From assembly GCA_007115705.1 (NCBI GenBank), contig QXEO01000464.1, positions 6,067,559-6,131,558 on the forward strand: a DNA stretch of 64,000 nt, given 5' to 3'. This DNA is from Dactylis glomerata. Its lineage: Eukaryota; Streptophyta; Magnoliopsida; Poales; Poaceae. A program made the position numbers and the translations under genes. Positions 1 to 11,159 of the stretch are shown in pieces. How positions within the stretch are numbered: position 1 is the stretch's first letter; every line of letters begins with the position of its first letter. Below the pieces are notes generated by a model. It searched no databases. It saw only the letters and a list, made by a program, of their open reading frames with translations, and was not told the DNA's origin.

Positions 1-786
1 AATTCAGCTGCACCTGGAAACAGACTTGCTCGCAGCGGTTTATCAGTAGCAACAGTTTTATAGTGGTGACAGTAGTAAAATAGTAGCAACAATAATAAAG
101 TAAAGATGATAATGGTAGCAATAGTAAATAGTAGAATTAAATACTGTAGGCATAGGGATGGATGTACGGGCGTTGCATGGATAAGATAATTCATGTAATC
201 AACAAGACATGGGCAATTGTAGATAAATAAAGATAAAGCATCCTAGTACTAAACAACCATAGGCATGTGTTCCATATATAGTCGTACGTGCTCGCAATGA
301 GAAACTTGTTTGCAGCAGGGCCTTAAGAGAATCTACTGGTAATTAAGGTACTCCTTTTAATAAAGTACCGGAGCAAAGCATTAACACTCGGTGAACACAT
401 GTGATCCTCACATCATAGCCATCCCCTCCGATTATCCCAATTGCTGTCACTTTGGGGCCTCGGGTTCCGGACAATGATAGGTGTATACAACTTGTAGGTA
501 AGATCATAAACAACAAGTATCATCATAAAACAATAATAAGTTCAGATCTGAGATCATGGCACTCGGGCCCAAAGTGACAAGCATTAAGCACAACAAGTTG
601 CAACAATATCATAAGCACCAATAATAGATACTAGGCACCATGCCCTAACAATCTCATAGCAAATTACATGAATGATCTCATCCAATCCCCACCGTCCCCT
701 TCGCCTACAACGGGAATTACTCACACATAGATGGGGGAATCATGGATGGTTGATGGAGAGACGTCGGTGATGATGGTGATGAAGAT
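1..786 (-). mobile_element. LTR of an outer gypsy-type retrotransposon, left part
   Basis: This stretch matches the LTRs at 35392-36191 and 43431-44233 almost base for base, so it is the same LTR family; about the first 120 bp of the LTR lie outside the window. It is interrupted at 787 by a nested element and resumes at 7906, ending at 8374 with the motif ACGTATCA. By comparison with the complete copy at 35273-44705 the LTR reads in the minus direction. Whether it is a solo LTR or part of a full element cannot be told from this window. Confidence 0.85.
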
Positions 787-2419
787 TGATACGTCTCCAA
801 CGTATCCATAATTTTTGATGCTCCATGCTTGTTTTTACACCATTTGCTTAGCGTTTCGTTACACTTCGTGGCACTTTTATGCATTTTCTGGAACTAACCT
901 ATTAACAAGTCGCCATAGTGCCAGTTCCCTATTTTCTGCTATTTTTGTGTTTCAGAAAAGTTACACAGGAATTATTCTCGGAATTGGACGAAACCAAAGT
1001 GAGTCGCCTAGAATTTCACCGAAGCTTCCAGAGAACCGAAGAGGAGACGGAGTGGGGCCACGAGGGGCCCACACACCAGGGCGGCGTGGCCAAGGGCTGG
1101 GCCGCGCCCCCTATGTGTGAGATCACCTCGGTCCACTCCTGATGATGCCCCTTCGCCTATAAAGACCCCCCGACGGGAAAAACCTAAAGACCCGATCAGT
1201 TTTCCAGAACACATCGCGATCCACCGCCGCCGTTGACTGAAAGATCGGGAGGGTCCAGAAGCTCTTCCCGGCACCCTGCCGGAGAGGGAATTGCCACCGG
1301 AGGTCTTCTTCATCGCCATGCTTGCCTCCGGAGCGATGAGTGAGTAGTCTACCTTGGACTATTCATCCATAGCAGTAGCTAGATGGTTGTCTTCTCCACC
1401 ATGTGCTTCATGTTTAGATCTCATGAGCTGCCCTACATGATTGAGATCACCGTTATGTAATTCTTCATGTTTGGTTTGTTGGGATCCGATGAATATTGGT
1501 GTTATGCTTGAGTTGATGTACTGAAATTTATCTTATGTTATCTCTATGTTGTTTATGATCTTGCATGCTCTCCGTTGTTAGTAGCTATCTTGGCCGAGTA
1601 GTTGCTAGTGACTCCAAGAGGGGGTATTTATGCTCGATAGTGGGTTCATGCCTCTATTTAATCTGGGGGAGTGAAAGAAACCTCTAAGGTTGTAGATGAC
1701 CTGTTGCTACTAGGGGGAAAACAACATTCATATGCTCGAGGGCATATGCTTTGTTTACATTACACACTTTGCTTAATGCAATTATCTGTTGTTCGCAACT
1801 TAATACTTGTGGAGTTCTCGGATTGATTCGCCACAAGTGGATTATTAGTCATAGATGCAGTTAGATGGCGGTCTATGTATCTTGTTGTAATGCCAGAGTA
1901 AATCTCATAGTGATCCTCTCATCATATGCACGTTGTCTTTATTCTATCAATTGCCCAACTGTAATTTGTTTACCCAGCTTGTATTATTTTATCTTATGGA
2001 GAGACACCACTAGTGAACTATGGACCCCGATCCTATTTCCTATATATTGCTATCACCTGTTTACTTTACTCGTACTGTTTACTTTACTCGCATACTATTA
2101 TCACTTTCCACTCGATACGCTCATACCCTTTGTTTCAAGCAAACCGGTGAGATTGACAACCTCATCGTAAGTTGGGAACAAAGTACTTGGTTGTGTTGTG
2201 TGCAGGTTCCACGTTGCCGCTCGCAAAGCAATGCCTGGACGAGGCGCCCTATAAATTGTCTGGAGCTGTCGCAAGCTAGTGGGCATCACCTTCAGTCGTT
2301 TGGTTCTTTCCTCTCCTGATCGACAAACCTTGGTTTCTTACTGAGGGAAAATCTTGCTGCTATATTAATCACACCTTCCTCTTGGGGTTCCCAATGGGCC
2401 AGTCATTTACTCGGCATCA
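787..2419 (+). repeat. 5' LTR of the 787-7900 element
   Basis: The LTR begins TGATACGTCTCC and ends CTCGGCATCA. It is closely similar to the right LTR at 6266-7900 and to the partial LTR at 62816-64000. ORFs inside it (for example 815-1120 and 1865-2170) recur in all three copies only because the LTR is repeated, and they show no protein family. Confidence 0.92.
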
Positions 2420-2430
2420 AGCATATTTTC

Positions 2431-2448
2431 TGGCGCCATTGCCGGGGA
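2431..2448 (+). promoter_or_regulatory. Primer binding site, tRNA-Asp type
   Basis: TGGCGCCATTGCCGGGG lies 11 bp after the LTR end and matches the complement of the plant tRNA-Asp 3' end with one mismatch. This is the usual primer of Athila-like gypsy elements. Confidence 0.8.
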
Positions 2449-2608
2449 GGAAGAAGACTTCTGCGGGGGGAGTTTTCGCACGCACATCCTTTACTTTGTT
2501 TATTGTTTTGCTTTACTTTATTTTTACTTGCATTTTTTTATCAAAAACCCAAAAAAAATTATAATCCTTTGTAGTTGTTTTTACTTGCTTGCTTTTAGTC
2601 TTGTTAGA

Positions 2609-3331
2609 ATGAGTAATCCTGAAGTTGAAGTTCGTACTTTTAAGCAACAAGGGGGAGAGAGATTGAAAGATGCTTGGTACCGTATTAGCAATTCTCATCA
2701 TAGGTGTACAAAGAAGCATTCTACCATGATCCTCCTTATAAATTTTTATATTGGTATAACTAGTTGGTATAGGTACGTTCTTGATACTCTTGCAGGAGGT
2801 AATTTTCTGGGTACTCCCGCTCTTGAAGCATGCACTTTAATTGAAAGTTTAGTGGGAGTACCACCTATTCATATTGTTAAAACCGAGGTCACTTTGGAGG
2901 AAGTTTTAGAAAAGCTTAGCTCTTTAGAAAAAGATTTGCCAAATATCCTTGATAATGCTAGCCGAGTTAATGAAGCGATAGAAAGTATCGGTAAGAGAAT
3001 CTCTGTTTTAGAAGCTAGCACTACTCTTGATAGTCAAAACCTTAGGATTGGGAAACTAGAGGAATCCATGGAAACTTTAAGTTCAATTTTCTCTTCTATT
3101 AAGTTTAAGAAAGAGAAAGCTTTTGGTGGAAAAGAGCAAAAATTTATGTATGTTCCCAAGATGTCTGTGCCTAGACCGCAGCATGTTTTTAAGATTGGTA
3201 AGACTTTTAGTTCAACTAAGAGTGACTTGCAGGTTGAATCATCTTCGGGAACCTCTAAGGTGCCTAGTGTGGTAAGTGGTGATCTAGAGGAAACAGTTGA
3301 TATTAATGCTTCATCACTTGACGTTACTTGA
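2609..3331 (+). CDS. Short gag-related protein of the non-autonomous element
   Basis: The ORF of 240 codons starts at the ATG at 2609 (MSNPEVEV); the frame is open upstream to 2528 but that part is hydrophobic and outside the gag similarity. Residues 10-60 contain the LKDAWYRI, NFYIGI and LAGGNFLGTPA motifs that I recognise from gag proteins of Triticeae gypsy elements. The later part (about residues 90-165) is rich in Leu, Glu and Ser with heptad-like spacing (LEEVLEKLSSLEKD) and probably forms a coiled coil. There is no CCHC zinc knuckle and no protease. The product would be a truncated capsid-like protein, perhaps for packaging or complementation. Function is inferred from family resemblance only. 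Confidence 0.7.
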   Translation: MSNPEVEVRTFKQQGGERLKDAWYRISNSHHRCTKKHSTMILLINFYIGITSWYRYVLDTLAGGNFLGTPALEACTLIESLVGVPPIHIVKTEVTLEEVLEKLSSLEKDLPNILDNASRVNEAIESIGKRISVLEASTTLDSQNLRIGKLEESMETLSSIFSSIKFKKEKAFGGKEQKFMYVPKMSVPRPQHVFKIGKTFSSTKSDLQVESSSGTSKVPSVVSGDLEETVDINASSLDVT

Positions 3332-6252
3332 TTCGCAATTTTCCGCGCCTAGCTCAAAGGCATTAAAGAAAAGCACTCTTGGGAGATAACCCAATGTTTT
3401 CTTTTCAGTTCTTTTTCTTTTACTTGAGTCTTGGAAGTTATTACTACTGTAATGACCGCTCCTTATCCTTTTTATTTCGTTTTTGTGCCAAGAGAAGCCT
3501 CTGATTTGAGCGAGGTAAGATTTGGGGATGTTGCTGTCCTGAAACAGTTTTCGGTGCTGCACCATAAAAATTCGTGAAAATTCTCTGTATATCTTTTGGA
3601 CCTGCAATTTCTTGTGCATATGCCCCAGGTTATATCCAAACTTTCATTAGTTTAACACTTTTTTATTTGAGCAACAGAAAACCCCTCAAAAATTCGACCT
3701 TTGTCAGCTGTTCTGTTTTGATAGATTTCTGCCAATATTTGTGTTTGCCGCTTTATCGCTTTCTTTTTGAGTTCTTTTGATCACGGAACTTTTGGGGAAG
3801 TTGCTACAGTAGTATATGCTTTATATGTGGTGGTTTTGGGTTGAAACCTGAAGCAAAAAGAGGTTGATTCAATGTTATGCTTACACTAATGTTGCTAATA
3901 GATTTGTGTTTAGTTTTGTATGAAGGAAGATTTCAAGTGTAGGGATCGGAGAGTGATGAGATGAGTTGAAGAATGGACAAAAGCTCAAGCTTGGGGATGC
4001 CCATGCATCACCCCAAGAAATATCCAAGAAGTACAAGCGTCAAAGCTTGGGGATGCCTCCGAGGCACCCCTTCTTCATCGGCAAAAATCAGGTCACCTTT
4101 GAAGACACTATATTTTTATTGCTTCATGCACTATGCATTTTTCTTATAGCATTAGTTGTTTTAGTTTTCAGTTTAGTTTAGTTTTGTTTGCTGCAATAAA
4201 TGGTTGGATCCCAACAAATTCCTTTTGGAGAAGTTGTCTTGCTTTTCATTTGCCAAGAACACTCTGTTTTCACTCTATTCGTTTCAACGAGTGTTCTTCT
4301 TTTTCTAGAACTGCGTTTAGTTTTCGATTTTCGACTTGATATGCGTTCAGATCTTGTTATATCTTTTCATCAAGGTGTATTTTTGCCTCTGGTCTTTATT
4401 GGTTTTCATCAAAAGAGGTGCTTATAAAAAGTTTGAATGGTGTTGGAAAAGAGAAAAAGCTTTATGCAAAAAAGTGGTACAAGAAGGAGCTTGTGTAGAC
4501 TGCGGCCTAGGCTTTTGCATGTCGTGCTTGATGTCTTTTTGATAGTATGCTTAGTGGTTTTGCTGTAGCATGACTTGTCTCAAATAACTGAGATTGCTTA
4601 ATGAGCCTTTGAAAAAATCATGCGTTGTTTTTATCGTTTGGAAGCATTATTTTGGTTTTCTCCTTGATGCTTTATTTGGGTTGACTTGGCGCATGCTCAC
4701 ACATGTTAGACTCTTACAAAGTCGCCAATTGCCTCTATGATCATTTAGTTTTTGACTTTTGATGCCATCTTATGCTTCTTTTAATGACGCTTTGTCGCTT
4801 TGCATGATTATGGCTGTTATTGCTCTCTTAGTTGGTCGCTCCCAGTCTTTTGCTAGCCCTCGCCTTGTACTGAGTATGAGCTCTACTCGTGCATCCAACT
4901 CCTAAAAACCAAGTTTTGCCAAAGTTTCCACCATACATACCTATTAGCAATTTGCTATTCCAAAGTACATTTGACTTGCTTTTATCTACTCTTCAAATTA
5001 AACTCTTACCAGTGTTATGCGAAAATTAGTCAGTAAAGCTCTCATGAACCGGAAGGCACACTTTATTTTTCTCATTCTTAAAAATTTGACATTGTGGTCT
5101 CTTATGTTGAGTTGTTATGCTTGCAAGTTGTAAGTTGGAGATTAGCCCAACCATGTCGTCATGGGGCAAGCTTTCAACATTGCACTTCTTATTTGAGTTG
5201 ATATCGTGATCTTTTGTTTATGGATACTCGCGGTGTGAAATGAATTGGGAATCTTGCGGGATCATGGAGTTTGTATATGTGTTAGAGAAACGCCTGGGCC
5301 GCCAATCTAAGCCATGCATAATTCATGGTGGAAATTTGCAGTATGCCCATAGTGGACATTCGACGACGCATCTCAAAATAAAAAGCTATACAAATGGTAA
5401 ATAAAAGAGATGTCGAGGTGTTCATTGTCTGCTTGTCCTTTCATTTTGATGTGGGCTTGTTCCATGTCATCGGGCACGGAGGTACCCCGTTGGCAGTTCT
5501 CGATGATACGTATATACTTACAATGACAAGAGCTTGCTTGGGACTCTAAGTAAAGTAGAATGAGGTTTGGGTACTCATATTCATGGGACACGAGGTTTTC
5601 AACTTATGATTTGTCAAGCATATGCAGCATAAGTGTTCTCGCATTAGCTTTAACCATTCAAGATGCTTATGATGGGGGCAATGAGAGCTCAAAGCCGGTA
5701 AGTACCATAATTTTTGAAGGTTTATAAAACTTGCAATCACTGCTTCCCTCCGCGAAGGGCCTTTCTTTTACTTTTATGTTGAGTCACCACCTTCTACCTT
5801 TATGCACCATTAAGAGAGCATAGTTGTCATTCTTAGTATAATGTGCATTATCCCAAAGTTTTCATTGATTGATTCATATTGTTGGTTTCACTTGTTCTTA
5901 AATTATTTGTATTTAGTCGCCCTCTTAAACTTGAAGGTGTCCTATGCATTTATGTTTTGCTCTCTCATGAAGGACAAGCTGAAAACCATTTGTATGTTTT
6001 TTCTTATGATTTGAACACACGTTTGACTTTCATTGTTTCATTTTCATGATCTTTTGTTTGTGTTCATTTTCATGTTATAACATGGTTGCTAAGTTTCTTC
6101 TATCAAGATCATATCTTTCATGCCCATGTTTTAAGTTCTTTTGATCCCAGCGCACAACGCTTACATAGATGATCAAGATTGTGTAGGTGCAAGCCACCTC
6201 AAAAATTATTTCTTTTGTTATCACTTACCTACTCGAGGACGAGCAGGAGTTA
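3332..6252 (+). other. Non-coding internal region of the 787-7900 element
   Basis: The stretch is T-rich with no ORF above about 75 codons that resembles a protein. The block at 5740-5790 (CCCTCCGCGAAGGGCC) matches, inverted, 37131-37185 in the second complete element. The purine motif CTTGGGGATGC occurs near 3993, 4047 and 6255, the last being the functional polypurine tract. I see no gene in it. Confidence 0.7.
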
Positions 6253-6265
6253 AGCTTGGGGATGC
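6253..6265 (+). promoter_or_regulatory. Polypurine tract
   Basis: AGCTTGGGGATGC lies directly before the right LTR and is the expected plus-strand priming site. A related tract (AAGCTTGGGGGGAGT, minus strand) abuts the LTR of the other complete element. Confidence 0.7.
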
Positions 6266-7900
6266 TGATACATCTCCAACTTATCCATAATTTTTGATGC
6301 TCCATGCTTGTTTTTACACCATTTGCTTAGCGTTTCGTTACACTTCGTGGCACTTTTATGCATTTTCCGGAACTAACCTATTAACAAGTTGCCACAGTGC
6401 CAGTTCCCTGTTTTCTGCTGTTTTGTGTTTCAGAAAAGCTACACAGGAATTATTCTCGGAATTGGACGAAACCAAAGCGAGTCGCCCAGAATTTCACCGT
6501 AGCTTCCAGAGAACCGAAGAGGAGACGGAGTGGGGCCACGAGGGGCCCACACACCAAGGCGGCGCAGCCAGGGGCTGGGCCGCGCCCCCTATGTGTGAGA
6601 CCACCTCGGTCCACTCCTGACGATGCCCCTTCGCCTATAAAGACCCCCCGACGGGAAAAACCTAAAGGCGCGAACAGTTTTCCAGAACACATCGCGATCC
6701 GCCGCCGCCGTCGACCCAAAGATCGGGAGGGTCCAGAAGCTCTTCCCGGCACCCTGTCGGAGAGGGGGAATCGCCACCAGAGGTCTTCTTCATCGCCATG
6801 CTTGCCTCCGGAGCGATGAGTGAGTAGTCTACCTTGGACTATGGGTCCATAGCAGTAGCTAGATGGTTGTCTTCTCCACCATGTGCTTCATGTTTAGATC
6901 TCATGAGCTGCCCTACATGATTGAGATCACCGTTATGTAATTCTACATGTTTGGTTTGTTGGGATCCGATGAATATTGGTATTATGCTTGAGTTGATGTA
7001 CTGAAATTTATCTTATGTTATCTCTATGTTATTTATGATCTTGCATGCTCTCCGTTGTTAGTAGCTATCTTGGCCGAGTAGTTGCTAGTGACTCCAAGAG
7101 GGGGTATTTATGCTCGATAGTGGGTTCATGCCTCTATTTAATCTGGGGGAGTGACAGAAACCTCTAAGGTTGTAGATGTGCTGTTGCTACTAGGGGGAAA
7201 ACAACATTCATATGCTCGAGGGCATATGCTTTGTTTACATTACACACTTTGCTTAATGCAATTATCTGTTGTTCGCAACTTAATACTTGTGGAGTTCTCG
7301 GATTGATTCGCCACAAGTGGATTATTAGTCATAGATGCAGTTGGATGGCGGTCTATGTATCTTGTTGTAATGCCCAGAGTAAATCTCATGGTGATCCTCT
7401 CATCATATGCACGTTGTCTTTATTCTATCAATTGCCCAACTGTAATTTGTTTCCCCAGCTTGTATTATTTTATCTTATGGAGAGACACCGCTAGTGAACT
7501 GTGGACCCCGGTCCTATTTCCTTTATATTGCTATCACCTGTTTACTTTACTTGCACTGTTTACTTTACTCGCATACTATTATCACTTTCCACTCGATACG
7601 CTCATACCCTTTGTTTCAAGCAAACCGGTGAGATTGACAACCTCATCGTAAGTTGGGAACAAAGTACTTGGTGTTGTTGTGTGTAGGTTCCATGTTGCCG
7701 CTCGCAAAGCAAATCCTAGACGAGGCGCCCTATAAATTGTCCGGAGCTGTCGCAAGCTAGTGGGCATCACCTTCAGTCGTTTGGTTCTTTCCTCTCCTGA
7801 TCGACAAACCTTGGTTTCTTACTGAGGGAAAATCTTGCTGCTATATTCATCACACCTTCCTCTTGGGGTTCCCAATGGGCCGGTCATTTACTCGGCATCA
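6266..7900 (+). repeat. 3' LTR of the 787-7900 element
   Basis: The LTR starts TGATACATCTCC and ends CTCGGCATCA, then the duplicated AAGAT. Scattered substitutions against the left LTR show it is not a very recent insertion. Confidence 0.92.
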
Positions 7901-7905
7901 AAGAT

Positions 7906-8374
7906 CTCCTCCAAATCCCCATCCCGGCAGGGTGCCAGAACGGAGTTTCCGGTTCCGAATCGTGATTTCTGATGGTGGCGGCGCAGCGGAAGTCTATCTG
8001 GGAAAAACGTCGAACCCCCGATAGTTTTAGGTCTGGAGGTATATGTAGGCGGAAGGAGGGCTCGAGGAGACGGCTGGGGTGGCCTCACCACACCCTGGCG
8101 CGGCCAGGCCTGGGCCGCGCCACCATGTGGTGTGGTGGCCTCCCAACCCCTCTCCGTCTCGTATTCTGGCTCCGTGGGTCTTTTGGTAAAATATGATTTT
8201 TGCAATATTTTCCGAGATTTTTCCTAAAAGTTGGATTTCTGCACAAAAACAAGACACCAAGGCAATTCTGCTAAAAACAACATTAGTCCGTGTTAGTTGT
8301 ATTCAAAACACACAAATTAGAGGAGAAACAACAACAAAAGTGTTTGGGAAAAAAGATACGTTTTGGACGTATCA
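7906..8374 (-). mobile_element. LTR of the outer retrotransposon, right part
   Basis: This continues the LTR interrupted at 786 and aligns with 36191-36663 and 44234-44705. It ends TTTTGGACGTATCA. The following ATCAG (8375-8379) would be the target duplication, but its partner is outside the window. Confidence 0.85.
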
Positions 8375-9240
8375 ATCAGCAGCGGTGCCTTCATAGCATG
8401 ACGCCTGAGAAGACCTCCGTCACAGGGATAGATTGTCGCTCCTCTGAGCCACTAACAGTCGCCAGAGAAGACGCCCACAGCTGGAAGCACCACGGTCACA
8501 GCATCCTCGACCACCACATGTAGCATCCTCGACCACCGCATGTTGCAGCCTCAAGCACCGCTAGCAGCATCGCCGCCCGGTAGCATCTCCATCCACCTCT
8601 AGTAGCATCGACGGCCTTTGTCGTAGCACCATCGTTGGAGCCTGGCAGCACTGGCGTCTGCCCCTCATAGCAGTACCGTCCTGCTTTGGTAGCATCCCTG
8701 CTCACCGCTTGCAGCAGCATCAATTACACCTGGCAGCACCGCCGTCCTGGTCTGGCAGCTGGCGTGGCAGCACATGCGTCTGCTACTCGCGGCAGTAGCG
8801 ACCTACTTTTGTAGCATCCCAGCTCATCACTGACAGCCGCCTCGAGTGCTACTTGTTGCGCCAACATCCATAGCTCGCAGACAGTGGTTCCCCGACTAGC
8901 TGGTCGAGCTCTCCCATGGAAGCGCAAGGGGGCAAGGGGATTGCAGCTGGGGAGCGTTGTGTGGTGGAGGAGCAGTAGCGGCGGCACTAGGGTAGGATGG
9001 GCTGGCGGCACAGGGTTGTGGTGTCGCCGGCGTGGTGGTTTGAGGTCCATTGCTGATAGAGATTTTAGAGAGGGGAGAAACCAATATAGATAGCAGGACG
9101 AAGGAAGAAGATAAGGTCATGGTGGGGTCCTTCCTTTTTTTACTATTGCGGTCAGACACGTGGCACACGCCCCAGACGGATGATGCAAGGGGCGCGTCCC
9201 CAGGGGATCTACAATGTTTTACTTTCCAAAGTTGGACCAA
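8375..9240. repeat. GC-rich repeat with recurring GCAGCA / GTAGCA motifs
   Basis: The segment repeats short motifs such as TAGCATC, GGCAGCAC and TAGCAGC every 20-60 bp; on the minus strand they read as GATGCTAC and GCTGC. It gives several artificial ORFs on the minus strand (8496-8723, 8724-9050, 8896-9240), rich in Ala, Pro and Arg, with no protein motif. Motif runs of this kind occur in cereal DNA transposons, but I saw no terminal inverted repeats or target duplication, so the class stays open. Confidence 0.4.
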
Positions 9241-9548
9241 TCTGTAAAATGGGTGTGATTGAATGCATGTTTTCTCACTACGCTTTGACCCGCATGAATT
9301 TTAAAGTAATTCTGGGCTAAAGTCACGAGAAATGGTCTAATCGGCAGTTTTCTTGGCTAGGCTTACTGAAACACAAAACTATGGCCATTTTGCTGCATGT
9401 GTAGAGAAGCGTGGTAGATGGTCAATAACTCTCCCCCGCATAGTATCGAGGTGACTTTCACCACCCTTCCTCTATTACTCGCTCTCTCACCCCTCTCACG
9501 TCTCATCAACCTTCATGGACACATTGCATCCACGCCACCTCCGCCTTC
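9241..9548. other. Stretch without recognised feature
   Basis: This is moderately AT-rich sequence between the GC-rich repeat and the next GC-rich block. I see no coding region, repeat pair or transposon end in it. Confidence 0.4.
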
Positions 9549-10124
9549 TCAAGCTCCGGCGCCGATGGATCCGCGGTCGTCCTCATCATCTTCATGATTT
9601 GTCTGTGAGCTGCAGATTGGTAGGTTCGGCATTGTGGCGCCGTAGATTAACACGGTCATCATGTCGAGGTTAAATCGGTCATCCCCTTTCGCGACTCGAC
9701 CCATGGCCACCACCGTGGCGAGGGCAGCGACGCTCAACGCCGCGGAGGAGCACATGATAAATGTCTCAATTAGCATCGTGATGGGCGACCGCCCTTCCGC
9801 ATTTGCGAGGAGTAGATTCACCGCCATGGTGGCGGGGGCTCCTGGTCCTAGCCGTGAATCAAAGGTCCCGCTGAGGTATCGTACCTTGCCCTGGCACGAG
9901 CTTCCTAGAGCAGCCTTGATGGCATCACCGTACCTCTTTATTTTGGCCCGGCCACGCGTACCTACACCTCCTACTCCTCCAGAAGCAGCAGCACCAGCAC
10001 CGCCACCACGATGAGTACGGAGGAAGCTGGCAGCGCCTCCACCACCTCGTCGTCTTGCATGACTAATACCCGCCGGTGGATTCTCCCTCTGCCCGATGGT
10101 CTGTTTGATCCCCCCCCCTTGCAA
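9549..10124 (-). other. GC-rich block with a 191-codon ORF of unknown nature
   Basis: The minus-strand ORF has a Gly/Ala/Arg-rich start and a hydrophobic stretch (SAALSVAALATVVAMG) near residues 128-145. A plus-strand ORF of 117 codons (9661-10014) overlaps it. Neither resembles a family I know, and long overlapping ORFs on both strands are typical of GC-rich non-coding DNA. It may be a decayed or captured gene piece; I do not call a gene. Confidence 0.2.
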
Positions 10125-10199
10125 TTTTTGTTGACACTTTTAGATCCACCCTCGTGGGCTGAAATGTGTAGTCGCGTCTGCTCGATGTAGTGGTGCATT

Positions 10200-10690
10200 A
10201 GTTATAGGACGCTAATAACCCAAACGTGTAGGGGATTAATTGTAGCACCTTTTATAAATAGAAAAGGTTGTCAAACCCACGAGAAGCTGAAGAAATTGGT
10301 TCACAAGTTTGGCAAAATCACAATAAAAGCTGTAAGTTTTTTTGGTGTTTCGGGAGTATAGGTTGCAAAAAAGCAAACAAGAAGTAAAAGTACATAGAAA
10401 AGATAACAAGTAACCAGCTCTTTTCAGAGAAATCTCAATCATCTATACACAAGGGGAAAGCTTGATTGTGCATGTATAAGAAACAAACATTTCCGGGGAC
10501 AGCCAAGCTTAACATAACACATGAATTTCTACAAGAATATGGTAAATAAAATGTCAAGTTCTAGTCTTCCTAGACAAAGTCATAAATAAGTGTAGATATT
10601 ACAATTACACTCCTAGTGATTGATCTCAAGGTCACTACCGTGCGCAAGCAAGGGGATAATTAAGACTAAAATTCCTGATTTATAGGCAAC
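10200..10690. repeat. Possible decayed LTR-type sequence
   Basis: The beginning (AACCCAAACGTGTAGGGGAT, 10217-10236) resembles a sequence I associate with cereal LTR retrotransposons. No termini or duplication are visible, so this is a weak call. Confidence 0.25.
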
Positions 10691-11159
10691 ATCGACTTCT
10701 TCTACAACGACGGTCAGAGGTGCACAAGCGACCATGGCGACGTATGGTGCGAGGTCCTCACCGGACTTTTCTTATTTCAATTAGGGACAATGGTGCGGCG
10801 GCCAACATGAGCCATGTCTCCTCGTTAGGATTTGTTTTTTTACATGAGCCATGTCTCCTTGTTATAACTTGTTTTTGTTTTTGTTTTTTTCTATGCGGCG
10901 ATCAGGGAATAGGAGAGATGTATGTGAACGGTGCTCCAGAAGGAACACATGTCGTCTAGGGGAGGCGGGGGATCGGGACAAATTATCCCCCGAGAGACGC
11001 TCATCACTATCCTTAGTACAACGGCTGGGCCTTTTTCCAGGATTGCAAGAGATGCTCTAATGTCCAAAATAAGGCATAGCTCAGGAAGACATTATGCTAA
11101 TTTACAAGATACATACATCAAAGTAAAATTAGTACGACTTTATTCCTCGTAATCATTAT

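Larger units (their letters stand above)
787..7900 (+). mobile_element. Complete non-autonomous LTR retrotransposon (gypsy-type), nested
   Basis: The element is 7114 bp with LTRs of 1633 and 1635 bp, both starting TGATAC and ending GGCATCA. It is flanked by the 5 bp duplication AAGAT (782-786 and 7901-7905), which restores the target LTR sequence seen uninterrupted at 36185-36210. A primer site complementary to tRNA-Asp follows the left LTR and a purine tract precedes the right one. The internal part is only about 3.85 kb and holds one short gag-like ORF; protease, reverse transcriptase, RNase H and integrase are absent. It therefore must be mobilised by a partner. The 3' untranslated part shares sequence with the internal region of the 35273-44705 element. 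The clade is probably Athila-like (tRNA-Asp primer); the family name is not certain. Confidence 0.92.

Noticed and set aside
815..2319. ORFs repeated at 815, 1865, 6294, 7231, 7355 and 62947
   Set aside because: They recur because the LTR is repeated. They carry no protein signature and differ by frameshifts between copies.
9549..10124. Possible membrane protein gene
   Set aside because: One hydrophobic stretch in a GC-rich ORF with an overlapping opposite ORF is not enough support.
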